Origin: Liolophura sinensis
Taxonomy: Eukaryota; Mollusca; Polyplacophora; Chitonida; Chitonidae
Assembly: GCF_032854445.1 (NCBI RefSeq)
Contig: NC_088303.1
Coordinates: forward strand, 11,975,501 to 12,039,500
Direction of reading: 5' to 3'
DNA: 64,000 nt
The notes beneath the pieces are model-generated. The model ran no database searches. It was not told the DNA's origin and worked only from the letters and a program-made list of their open reading frames with translations. Numbering within the stretch: position 1 is the first letter of the stretch; each line of letters starts with the position of its first letter. A program made the position numbers and the translations under genes. Positions 22,281-33,000 of the stretch are shown piece after piece.

Positions 22281-24220
22281 CATGTCTGAAATATGAAACT
22301 TCAGCTTGATACATAAAGTACTTTCAATTCAATAAGGATTTTAATACAAAAACAAAAAAAAAAAAAAAGATGCGAGTCAGGAATCTTGTATTTATGATAA
22401 TTAATATGCACACAACTGAAGCATCGATGATGGAACATTCCCTTTGTCATGTTTGTGTCATTGTGCTTTACATGTATGTACAATACTCAATAACTCAGTA
22501 CATGCAATAGGCCTACTTTTGAAGATACCAGCCTTAACATTCACCTTACAATGGTTCCAATACACAAGTTCGGAATTTTGTCATTAACATTAATTAATAT
22601 GAACACAGAGCATCAAAACTATAAAACATCCCCCTTGTGCCCTTATGCTTTACATGTATACAAAACCTGAGCTCAATATATGCAGTACATTTAAGAAACT
22701 ACCCATAACGTTTACCTTAACATTGCCTAAGATGTTACTGTATACTGACGCTAATGCTAGCGATATGGCATAACCTGAGCCTGTACTTTGTACTGGCTCA
22801 CTGCCTAAGCCAGAAAGGCCTGTCTCCTTAAAATGAACCGCACAGAAAGATTTATGAAAGTACACCTTTCAAACTAAAAATTAAATGTTAGTGATACATT
22901 ACTACATATTAATTAATACAGATCCATCTTGTATAATGTGAGGCTCACCAAGACCTTGATTATATATACCCATAGTCCTATAGGGGTTCCATCCAAGAGC
23001 TTGAATAAAAAAGGCAAATTTTTTTTTACGTCAATAAGAAAATTTAACAACTAATATGTGCATAGCACAACATACAATTCTTTATGTCAATATTCCCGAT
23101 TAGAAATTCCTATGAGTCTTATATCTCATTCAGCACATTAAACGCATAAACTGTTAGCAATAAAAAAGGCTTGTTAAAGACAAAGACAGAAACAACTACA
23201 TGCCTGTATCAAAAATATTTGTGAATTTAAAAAAAGCATCATGATTGCACTCACTAACTAATGCACACCACAAGCCAGATAAAGCTTGAATTAAAGTCAT
23301 GGGGTCAGTTATTGTGTGGAGGTTATTACATGTACCAATGAACCAGAACTCTCTCTGGTATCAAAGACATCAAATCACTTCAAAATCCTTTCATTCAAAA
23401 CAGGAAATGGCAGACTTTAGCTATCACATGGAAGATTAAAAAAGTAAGGCACATGAAGCATAGCCAATGACAAAATGACAGTTACATTAGTGGTTGTATA
23501 AAGACGTCTTTTTTTCGACAAGCTGCAGAAATAAATGTTGGTTTGAAATATTCAGAAGTGAAATTCTTTAGTTTTAAACCTTTAAGGTTATGAATACCTC
23601 AAAAACAGCAGGGACCCGAGAGCCCATGTAATCACATAATAGTAATTTCCACAGGCACAATATATATTTGTGGAACATTTCATATATATTTATGGTGTGT
23701 TGTCTATCACTGTCAACAGCGCCATACTCGTACGTGTCTGATTCAGGTACACCTGTGTGACATCACAGTGAAACCATTATCACATGTATATGATGCACAA
23801 CAGGTGACATCATTTGAGCAGTTTCATCATGTGTTGATGTCATTGTGTAGCAATCATTACAATTCATATCAAAAGAGAGTTCACAACTTTCACCTGCACA
23901 ATTGATGGCACTTGTACGCCAGTAGAATATTTACAGTCATACATCTCAATACTCTCATCCTAACAACTCAGGTAGACCACATGTACATGCTAAACTACAT
24001 CATCAAAAATATACACTTTTACATTCTGTGATATATGGTGGGTTGAAATAATATATACTCTTTACATTACTTACACTATAGGTCAAATTTAGAAATGCAT
24101 TTAAATACCTATGTTGCACCTTGAATTCTGAACTCATCTGATAGCAGAACATGTCATCAAAGTCTTTGGTCTAAAGTATGTATATACCATACTACATATA
24201 GGTACAAGAAAACTACCCTA

Positions 24221-24402
24221 TATGACGACAAATTTCGTCCATGACAAGCTTGCCCATTTTCCTGATTCTGAAAGTTCTATTGATTTTAGAAAGGTGTTTT
24301 GAGGTTTGCTTGGGACGTGGGATGATATTCAAGTGGAGAATTGTAAGTTTCAGCACCAAAAATAATAAATTTTTGCGTGCGAAATTTGAAGTCATTTAGG
24401 AT
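24221..24402 (+). mobile_element. MITE-like element, family D, copy 2
   Basis: Plus-strand copy: GCTTGCCCATTTTCCTGATT, TCTGAAAGTTCTATTGATTT, GGGATGATATTCAAGTGGAG and TTTCAGCACCAAAAATAATA, ending GTCATTTAGG. It matches the reverse complement of 7892-8100 throughout. Confidence 0.65.
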
Positions 24403-25176
24403 ATTCAAACTATCACATATATATCTATTAGAGCCTTTATGTACATGAAGATATATTTTTGAATTGGACATTCTGAAGTTGAGCAGCCAAGAGAATGCAT
24501 TTTATGTTCAAAAATCATACTATTTTTCAGGCATATTTTAAAGTACTAAATATACACGTAACCTTAATTCTGTCACTGCTAGACATCTTGCTTACACAGT
24601 CACATATTGGCCTCCTATGATTTATTGTATTACAGAGAATAAAAAATATAATCTTTTGTACAGGCATTTTTCCCAGTGCATAGGTAAAAGTTCACAGACC
24701 TCAAATAATGTATTCAATATTTTAGCATATATTTCACTGAAAAATTACATCTTCCACTTGTTATGGATACGTCCTTTCATCGTATCATTCATATAAAGAT
24801 CAAGACAGCCAATGAAAAGCAAGTTGCTTATCAGGAAAATCGTCTCTAAAAATACATGTTTGATACTGGTCCGCTTCGAACCTTTGACCTTAGTTGCGAG
24901 AGTGAAAATTATTTTAGTATATATGGTGAAGAACACTTTCACTGAAGCTTAACACTGTACTCCAGATTATGTCACTTATATGACGGCTGTCCAATTTCCA
25001 GATGGAGGTAAACACAGTCCAGAGAGACCACCTTCCCTTTTGTAGATGCCTTCAAGCTGTTAATTTGGTGCCCAATCAGAGCCTTAATTAAGTACATACT
25101 GCCACTGATCAAAGTCCCCAGCAGAATGGGCCAGTCATACTGCTGAGGGCTTCATTGGTGCTTCTTAATTGTGAAC

Positions 25177-25182
25177 TTTATT
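25177..25182 (-). terminator. Candidate poly(A) signal of the LRR-Ig gene
   Basis: TTTATT on the plus strand is AATAAA on the minus strand, about 147 nt past the stop codon of the LRR-Ig CDS. Confidence 0.5.
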
Positions 25183-25328
25183 TTACTCCATAGATATACA
25201 TATACAGCTGCAGTTACATACCATATGTGGTAGAAAACCACCAGAGCCCAGCATTAAACGTAGGGAACTGATGATCAGATACTAGACATTGGAACGTGTA
25301 ACATGGCCTACATAAGCATGGTGGAATG

Positions 25329-27263
25329 TTAGACAAAAGTTATAGTTTTAACTGTTTCGGTAGACTCTTGAGTGTCCACATCTGTAGAGACGGAGATGGT
25401 CGATATCGTCTGAGCTCCCATGTCACCTGTCCCACAGAACTCCTTAATCGACTGTACCCCACATTTCACCTGTTCCATCCCCATGACAACCCCAGCTCGG
25501 ACACGATTTGCTGCGTTACTGCTCGATGATCGAATGGTATCAATGTATTGTGACCCAGATGATTTAATTGTCATGACCTGATGACGAACACGCTCAATGT
25601 TGCGCTCAACTCCATGTCTTAGGCGCCAGCGCACGTCATCCAAAGTTTCCCGAATGTTCTCAGGGAATTCCGCAGCAAATTTGTCATAATCCTCGCCAGT
25701 AGGTGTGCGACACTTGCCTGGCGATGTCCCTGTAGATAACAGTGGTGATGTGCCAGGGACCTGTGAATCATCATCCTCATCTCCATCTAAATTATCATCA
25801 AAATCTCTCACAGTAGAGGTGCCCTCACTTTCTACATCCATCACCTCTGATGCACCCTTGTTCTCATCAGTTTCATCAACAGACTTTTTCTCTGTTTGAC
25901 TGCGACATCTGTTAACAATGTATGAAATAAGGCCAATGAAAAATCCACACACAATGAAAGCACTTGTTAGCTCTGCTGAAAACAGAAGACTCCCGGAATA
26001 GGCGACAGGCAGTCCAGTGTGTACAGACACTGTGACATGGACAGTGTCATTTCCAGCAGGGTTTATAGCAGTACATGTGTAGTTCCCACTTAGAGCTCCT
26101 CGCATTCCATTCACAGTGATTTGCCCATGAACAGGTGATGTCACATGGGTGCGCTGCAAATGATCACTAAAAACATACAAGTTATCTGAAAAAACTTGAA
26201 CAAGCTCAGACTGATCTAGAAGGTGATAATCCGACGGGTGACCAAAGAAGTCACCAACAGGTAATGTCCACAGGATGGCTGGTTTGGGGAAACCCTCTGC
26301 CTGACAGGTCAAGCTGAATTTAGAGTTGTAAATAACATCTACAGATTCTGACACTGATATAATAACAGGCACTGAGCAGTTCACTGCATCCATGGACAAT
26401 TCCGTCAAAACTTTGCTTCTGTATTTCTGTGGAGACCGGCACAGTGGTGGGCTTTGCATAGATGGTGCAGATGATGTATGAAGCAGTCTGACTAATGGTC
26501 CCACAGAACAAGAACAATCCCAGGGATTACTATGAAGATTAACATTTTTAAGCCTTGCAAAATCAGCTACTACTTCTTCAGGCACAGCCTTGAGGTTGTT
26601 ATTTGAGACATCTAAACTTTCCAGAGCACTGAGATTCACAAACTGTTCATGATGGAGAAAAGAGATTTTGTTATCACAGAGATTAAGCAGCTTCAACTTG
26701 CCTTGTCCAGAGAATAACTCCAAGGGTAAATTTTTGATCAAGTTTTCTTGCAACATTACAGATTCTAAACTATGTAACTGAGCAAACAACTGAGATGGCA
26801 TCTTGTGAATCTGATTGCCACTGAGATCAAGATGACGAAGAGCTGATAACTCGGAGAAGAAATCTTCCACAAATGTCTGAATACCATTGTTTGAAAGACT
26901 GAGGTAACTTAGATTTGTATTTCGATAAAAGGGAAGGTTCTTCTGTGATACAGCTGGTATAAAATAGCGATGAATTTCTAGGTGAATCAGTCCCTCAAAA
27001 TGAATGAGCAGTGAAAGCTCTTCAGAGCTGCCTTTGCTAATCTTCAGGCATTTCTCATCTGGTGAAAACTGTCTAGGCCCCAGAATGCCATGCCCTGAGG
27101 GGACCAGACCCCTCGGGCAGATTGTACAACTATCTGTCACATTACAGCCACATTTTAAATTCTCTCCACAGAATGGAGCACATTTACTTCCAGGCAGCAG
27201 CCACAATATCACTGCAGCAAGCAAGGCCTCTCCAAGGGAGGTCACCAAAAACTTCATCATCAT
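25329..27263 (-). CDS. LRR-Ig single-pass membrane protein (kekkon/AMIGO/LRIT-type architecture)
   Basis: One uninterrupted coding exon, 644 residues from the first Met of MMMKF. Residues 4-25 are a hydrophobic signal peptide. Residues 28-72 are a cysteine-rich N-cap. Six leucine-rich repeats begin at 118, 142, 166, 190, 214 and 238, spaced exactly 24 residues (LSYLSLSNNGI, LRHLDLSGNQI and so on). An LRRCT cap follows, with NPWDCSC and Cys250, 252, 275 and 296. One Ig domain has Cys320, Trp332 and GNYTC Cys397. The TM segment is about 432-450, followed by basic residues. The cytoplasmic tail has an acidic stretch (488-499), a helical region (535-570) and the end TITFV, a class I PDZ-ligand pattern. 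Start choice: a 3' splice site (TTTCAG) lies 38 nt upstream at 27302-27303, so an upstream in-frame Met at 27389 is probably intronic. Likely a cell-surface adhesion or signalling receptor. The architecture is seen directly; orthology is not established. Confidence 0.9.
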   Translation of the reverse strand: MMMKFLVTSLGEALLAAVILWLLPGSKCAPFCGENLKCGCNVTDSCTICPRGLVPSGHGILGPRQFSPDEKCLKISKGSSEELSLLIHFEGLIHLEIHRYFIPAVSQKNLPFYRNTNLSYLSLSNNGIQTFVEDFFSELSALRHLDLSGNQIHKMPSQLFAQLHSLESVMLQENLIKNLPLELFSGQGKLKLLNLCDNKISFLHHEQFVNLSALESLDVSNNNLKAVPEEVVADFARLKNVNLHSNPWDCSCSVGPLVRLLHTSSAPSMQSPPLCRSPQKYRSKVLTELSMDAVNCSVPVIISVSESVDVIYNSKFSLTCQAEGFPKPAILWTLPVGDFFGHPSDYHLLDQSELVQVFSDNLYVFSDHLQRTHVTSPVHGQITVNGMRGALSGNYTCTAINPAGNDTVHVTVSVHTGLPVAYSGSLLFSAELTSAFIVCGFFIGLISYIVNRCRSQTEKKSVDETDENKGASEVMDVESEGTSTVRDFDDNLDGDEDDDSQVPGTSPLLSTGTSPGKCRTPTGEDYDKFAAEFPENIRETLDDVRWRLRHGVERNIERVRHQVMTIKSSGSQYIDTIRSSSSNAANRVRAGVVMGMEQVKCGVQSIKEFCGTGDMGAQTISTISVSTDVDTQESTETVKTITFV

Positions 27264-27301
27264 TGGTAACTTCCCTTTGCTGTCTCCACTCCTTTTACAT
27301 T

Positions 27302-27303
27302 CT
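27302..27303 (-). promoter_or_regulatory. Likely 3' splice site in the 5' UTR of the LRR-Ig gene
   Basis: On the minus strand CCATTTCATTTCAG precedes AATGTAAAAGG. This pyrimidine-rich acceptor implies an upstream non-coding exon between here and about 29.7 kb. I could not identify the matching donor. Confidence 0.5.
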
Positions 27304-27777
27304 GAAATGAAATGGAAAATATCTTGACAAATATGTATGAAGGTAAAATACTGAGATTTTAAATTATTATTTTTGGCTGCTACTAGCATGCATGGCTACA
27401 TATTTTACAAGTATCATCGTGGTCACAACAACTAAGCCTACAACTGATATATGGAACATGGCCTCAGAATGTTAAAGCTCCGTTTAAGTTGACCCATGTC
27501 AAACAGTTCTATCTGCTTAGTACATGTAATATATGTGCATGTGGTTTTGGGTAACCTGATCTGAATTCAACTTGACTAAGTGACTGACTGCTTGGTATTA
27601 CATGCCACTTTCAACATTACTGCCATCATATTACAATAGTGTCTCCCATAACACGATAATATCGATAAATGCAGACTGATCCCAATTCCAAAATTTCTCT
27701 TTCTGACACTGGACATCATCACTTGTAACTGAACATTGCCAATATACTATGCACATGGCCATTAAGTACCAGTACTT

Positions 27778-28023
27778 TAATTTTATTGATTTATTTTGTG
27801 TTTTACAGCATACTTAAGCATATTTCATTTAATTTTATTGATTTATGTGGTGTTTTACAGCATACTTAAGAATATTTTATTTACACAATGGTGACCAGCA
27901 TTATGGTGAGAGGAAACCGAGCAGAACAGCCAGCATGAGCTGGGCTTGAACTCACAGTGGTCACACTGGTGAGAGATCCTGGGTCCTTGCGTCATGTTGG
28001 CATGCTAACCCCTTTGACCAGCT
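27778..28023 (-). mobile_element. SINE family A, minus-strand copy with duplicated tail
   Basis: Reads on the plus strand as tail to head: GTGTTTTACAGCATACTTAA occurs twice about 60 bp apart. Then come ACCAGCATTATGGTGAGAGG, AGCCAGCATGAGCTGGGCTT, GAACTCACAG and GATCCTGGGTC. The middle is shortened relative to the copy at 3775. Confidence 0.7.
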
Positions 28024-28880
28024 AATTTTAAGTTTATTTTACCGTTTCAGTGTACTGAACCTAGGTATCCTGATAATATGGTGAAAGCTTTAATTTTTTA
28101 GCCACTGCATTGGTTTTGTTCAAGTTAAATAAACATTTAAAATCTCTGTACTTAACCTACTGGTCTGCTGTCAGCTCATGGTCTAAGATCTATTCACAAT
28201 TAAGATTGCAATATATTTTAGTTTAATGATAAAACCATGTGATTTGATTTGACTGATGTTTTTTTTATTATTCTTGGGTAAAGTACCATACTAATTGTAG
28301 GCCTAATGACTGGTGGCTAGGCAGCAGGCAATGTTGTCAGACAAAAGGGTCTGGGATTTGAATGAATGAAGATGCAGAGAACCTTTCAATGTGACCATCA
28401 CTGAACATGGAAAACTTTCCTCGGATGACCAAACTTTTGAATTGTCCCTTAATACCTCAACAATGTACTCGACATGGTTTCACTCCTAGGATGGCCGTCA
28501 GTTTGACAAGTGGAAGACGCCAGAATGCCTGGTACTTGGCAGGTAAAACCACCAGCATTTGGAACGTAAATACAAGCCTTTCCACATGTGACACATAATT
28601 TTCACCTGCAGGGCAAGTTCAGTTTATGTATACCACACATACCTTGTTGGTAGAAGGCAAGTGATCTCTTGAATTTACATAAGACCACCTAACTAACTCT
28701 ATGAATGCTGATAACCTCTGACCCAGAGAATTGTGGTAGCAGAGAACAATTCTCTGACCGAGACTGGGACTAGAGCGAGTACTACCTTGATCCTTAAATT
28801 CATGTCTTTTACTGGCACAAGGCTTGTTCGATGACAAAGCATTTGGCCTATACCTTCACCGAGTACAAATTTAATATTGT

Positions 28881-29086
28881 ATTTTATTTATTTATTTATT
28901 TGATTGATGTCTTACACCATACTCAAGAATATTTCACTTATACGACGGGGCCAGCATTATGGTGGGTACGGCCGTAGAGGAAGCCAGCATGAGCTGGACT
29001 TGAACTCACAGCGACCGCATTGGTGAGAGACTGCTGGGTCATTACGCTGCGCTAGTGCGCTAACCAACTGAGCCACGGAGGACCCC
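28881..29086 (-). mobile_element. SINE family A, minus-strand copy with tRNA-like head
   Basis: ATTTATTTATTTATT tail, then CTTACACCATACTCAAGAAT, ACCAGCATTATGGTGGG, GAAGCCAGCATGAGCTGGAC, TTGAACTCACAGCG (inverse of the B box) and CCAACTGAGCCACGGAGG (inverse of the A box). Confidence 0.75.
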
Positions 29087-29649
29087 TTTAATATTGTAAG
29101 CATCAAGACTCCAACAATGCTACGCCTGTATAAGACAGAGCGTTGAAGTCTTTAGGGATAAATACAAATCAGTCTGATTAATATGTGCAACTCTGAGTAG
29201 CACAAGTTCCAGTATTGGCCTTTCGTTTTATATTAGAGCATGTTTGTACATGGCTTTTAACCAAAATTATCTTCGGGTAACAAGTTTCATGAAACTGTCT
29301 GATCACACGATACAAATCAACACCATTTACGAGAACCATTATCCCCAAACATACAGAAAGCTGACAAAATAGTACTATTGGGTATTTCCCATCGTTTTAC
29401 AACAGTAAAATCGGAATTTGTCAATTTTTGACAGGTCATTTCTCCTGTGTTGTTGGTGTAATGGACAAGTTTTTCTTACTGCAAAAGTCAATGCATTATA
29501 CAGGAACAAACATTATTTTTCAATGTTCGCTTGATTCGCTTTCTTATTGGAATGTGTGTTACGGTGTTGAAAAAAAAAACCCGAAGGGTTGGCATGTTTC
29601 TAGTGAAAACAAAGAATCCCCCACCTGTTGTATAGCATCATCATCCACT

Positions 29650-30075
29650 TTGTCACCTGAAATACCGGAACTTGCGCACCAATGTATCGGAGTTTCTTCC
29701 GGCTGTTACATCTAGTGAACGTGTCTCCACCACCAGGTGTCAAATGGATTGACATGGGAAAGCAGAAGAATAAATTAGTAAACTACCTCTTTTCTTCACA
29801 AATGCTGCACCCCTAAATAGTTTTAACACGTGTTTTGTAGCACAAGTCGGGTAGTAGTGAACGCAGTGGGCGCACCCGTTTGTCATTTGGTGAGACCCCG
29901 CCTGGAATATATCGGAATAGCGGAAGAGCAAATTAACATATTCTCGACCATCACGAAATTTGTCGGCCATATTGTGAGGGAATTTGATACATCAACTGGG
30001 TTAGCAGGAGCTGGTTTTACTACCAAGAGGATATCGCAGACTCTCAGAAGCGCATTTACCACAACTGGTGGCAAC
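29650..30075 (+). promoter_or_regulatory. Probable promoter and 5' UTR region of calsyntenin
   Basis: CpG-richer stretch immediately upstream of the calsyntenin ATG. The frame stays open upstream of the ATG but contains no other in-frame ATG back to 29830, so 30076 is the natural start. The transcription start site cannot be placed from the sequence. Confidence 0.4.
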
Positions 30076-33000
30076 ATGTTTAGAATAGGGATAGGAGTGT
30101 GTTGGATTTTTATAGTTTATGTCGGAAATTCTCAAGGAATCTCGGGTAAGTCGGTCGGCTCTGTTCATATCAAAGGCGCAGGTGTTCGTCAAATCGGCGA
30201 CTGTTTTTGTGTGTTGTTGTTGAAATTATGTCTCGATAATCTATTTTTCCCCTAAACTGTCTATCAGATCCTGTTTTATTCAAACACAAACAAATACTGT
30301 ATCACTCGTTTCGTACTGCTTCTTATGGTCCCACGTTGTGAACTCTAATACAACGATATTTTCAAGAGTCGAACTAAAACGTATTCATGTGTCAACAAGC
30401 GTGTCTGGAAATTTTTTTTTTTTTACATTTCATTATTATTTTGGGGGTACATCCTTTTGTTATGGGCGTAGTTAAGTGTCCGGAGACCCTCTTGAGATCC
30501 GTTTTGTTTTATATTTGCTCTTTTCTCGTTGATTGAAGGAAAGAAAGCATCCAGATGTATGTATTGTAATCTTTTGTGACAAATATTAAATTTACGGATC
30601 TGTTACAATGTCTGGTTATTGTGTGGTTCTGCTGAGTTAACAAAGTTCATAAAACAAAATGCTGTTAATTCCTATGTTGGGTAGAAATCTGCTATTTAGT
30701 GGTGACAGTTTGCAGGCATGTATCACTTTACAGTCCTTTTATGGATGACTCTTATACCTCTTGATTATTATTTATATATAATAATATTTTTGATATTTGA
30801 TATATTTGATGTAAATATAGGGCCTATGAGAGACACAACTTCACGGTAGTTCTGAGTGAGGGCAGTAGCACATATACTGGAAGTTGGGGTTAGAACTCTT
30901 CCAGTAGACAGCCTTGGCACATGAGCGTTGGACGAAGGAAGCATTTTCTGACCCCAACTCCTACCTTACAAATTCGTGTAGACAATGAGAGAAGGAAGAT
31001 GATTTTTTTTTTTTCAAATTTTACTTAATAAATGCAAAGTAAACTAAAGTAGCCAGCCTTCCCATAATCTGTTTTTCCTAATGCAAAACATTTTGTGGCC
31101 CTCGCAAGATTTCCACTAGTCTGAGTACATTGACTGTTGCCTCCAGGCCATGACCTACTTGGACTAGATTTCCATATGAATTTTGCCTATTTAGAGTCAA
31201 ACTATACCACATTGTTCAGTGAATCCAGAAATACAAATGAAATTCCCATCTACAGCCTTATGTGAGAAACAGATGGTATTGTAATGAGTGATCAACATGA
31301 TTAACAGAAAATCAATGAACATCTAGCTATCAAAGTACATGTCATCCATTGTGAAACAACATTTTCCATTGAAAAATTTCCTAATGAATGATGGTTTCAT
31401 ATTTGAGAAGTAAGTTGTTTGAATGGTTTGATATTTCTATGAACAAGGCAAAAAGTATGTTATGTGTGAAGTTGTCAGTTAAGATGGTGATATAACTGAA
31501 CAGATTTATGTGGTGGTGTTTTTCTTTGTTTTGTAATGTTGTGTCGTCAGGGTTTACCATGCTTTTTAATTGATATATGTAAATCATTATTTTTGGAGGG
31601 TGAATTGAGAAAATACACTTAGTCTGCCACTTCAATGAACCATTCTTCCCAGAGTCTTTAGACACAAATGCACTGTGATTTAGATCAGCTATAATAACTA
31701 CATGTATGTTCAGGATTTGATACTTAAGTTAATACTTACATTTGTATTTAGGTTATATTTAGGGCTAACTAAAAAAGTGCTTAGCAAACATGTTGATGGC
31801 TTGAGTATACTACGGTGAGGTAGGACAGACTGGTGGTAAATTACATTGACCCATTCTTCTACCTGTCCAGTAGCTAAAACCACCCTTAACCAGCTTAACA
31901 TGGTAAATGGATTAACTGGCCATTGTAAGACTGTTTATGTTAACCCCAGGTGACCGTCTCAGTGTGACACAGGGCAGTTGAATTGGGACCAACTCATACA
32001 GCTATTGTCCTCCAGAATAAGATCGTAAATCGTATTAGATCTCATATGTTCATCTGGTGCAAAATCTTGGGCACACCATTGAACAGCTTAATCATAAGAT
32101 TAATACATAGTGAACGACAAGGTGTTTCTTGGATAGGTTTTATTCAGTTGTCAGTGTTAAAGGATGATTAGTGTTCAGTAATAATCTATAAGGTATCATA
32201 TTTGTATTTTTGATAATATGCTGAAGAAAATTTCATTTTTTGGACATAGAAATGTTTATTGTTGTAATGAAATATAGAAAACAGGTTGGTGATTTGAATC
32301 GTGACTTAAGTATTTAATGGTTTACTGATAATATACAAATGTACTTATTATTCAGAGACTTTTGTTCAGTTTTGGGCTTTGCCCTACTAGAATGCTTTTT
32401 CTCATTTAAACACATCTATCAAAATAGCTGATTTTTCATTTTTTCAAGCGAATTTTGTTTTACATTATGATGCTGGCGAATGTGCCTTGCATTTAGATTA
32501 ACTGACCTTACAACCTAAACTGTGACACAAGGATTCAAGTTTAGAATTTTATTTCTTTATTTGCTTTTTTCATTTTGTGATTATTAATTACTGAGCAGTT
32601 ACTGGTGTTTATTCATTACAAACTTGTTCATGGTTTTTTATATCTTTTGTTTCATTTTGAATAAGTAGGCATTTATATTTATTCCATGTTTACTTTAAAC
32701 TGAAGTTGATATATAATCAACATTGCAAGTGCAGTATATTAATCTCTTCCTTATTAATGTGTAGACTCTGATGATATGTGTATGAATTTGAATCATAATG
32801 TATGTCACATGTCGTTGACCAAATTAGAAAAAGAATTAACCTTATGAATTGTATAGTTTCAACACTCCTGTATAAACTTTTTGTCGCCTAAATGGTGATA
32901 TTTTGTGTCGTGTGGATTTACGAGATTCCCCAAATGAAAATTTATTAGAAAGATATGAAGGCGGTAAAGTAAGACATCAGATCATTTTTCTGAGACTGGA

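Larger units (their letters stand above)
19373..25328. other. Helicase 3' UTR, intergenic repeats, and LRR-Ig gene 3' UTR
   Basis: The first ~0.8 kb is probably helicase 3' UTR. The rest holds a SINE family B copy (21640), a GC-rich repeat fragment (22155), poly-T and poly-A runs (21060, 21450, 22350), a family D element (24221) and, toward 25177, the minus-strand poly(A) signal of the LRR-Ig gene. I see no convincing coding exon on either strand. Confidence 0.7.
27264..30075. other. Region between the LRR-Ig start and the calsyntenin start
   Basis: Head-to-head interval of 2.8 kb. It holds two minus-strand SINE family A copies (27778 and 28881). CpG density rises visibly from about 29650 toward 30060 (for example GGGCGCACCCG, CGCCTGG, CTCGACC, GTCGGCC), as expected near a promoter and 5' UTR. 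No TATA box was noticed. Some of this must be 5' UTR or first exon of one or both genes. Confidence 0.55.

Noticed and set aside
27264-27389. N-terminal extension of the LRR-Ig protein from Met at 27389
   Set aside because: It would put 42 hydrophilic residues before a clear signal peptide, and a good 3' splice site at 27302-27303 makes the upstream part intronic.
29830-30075. N-terminal extension of calsyntenin upstream of 30076
   Set aside because: The open frame has no ATG before 30076, and the signal peptide starts exactly there.
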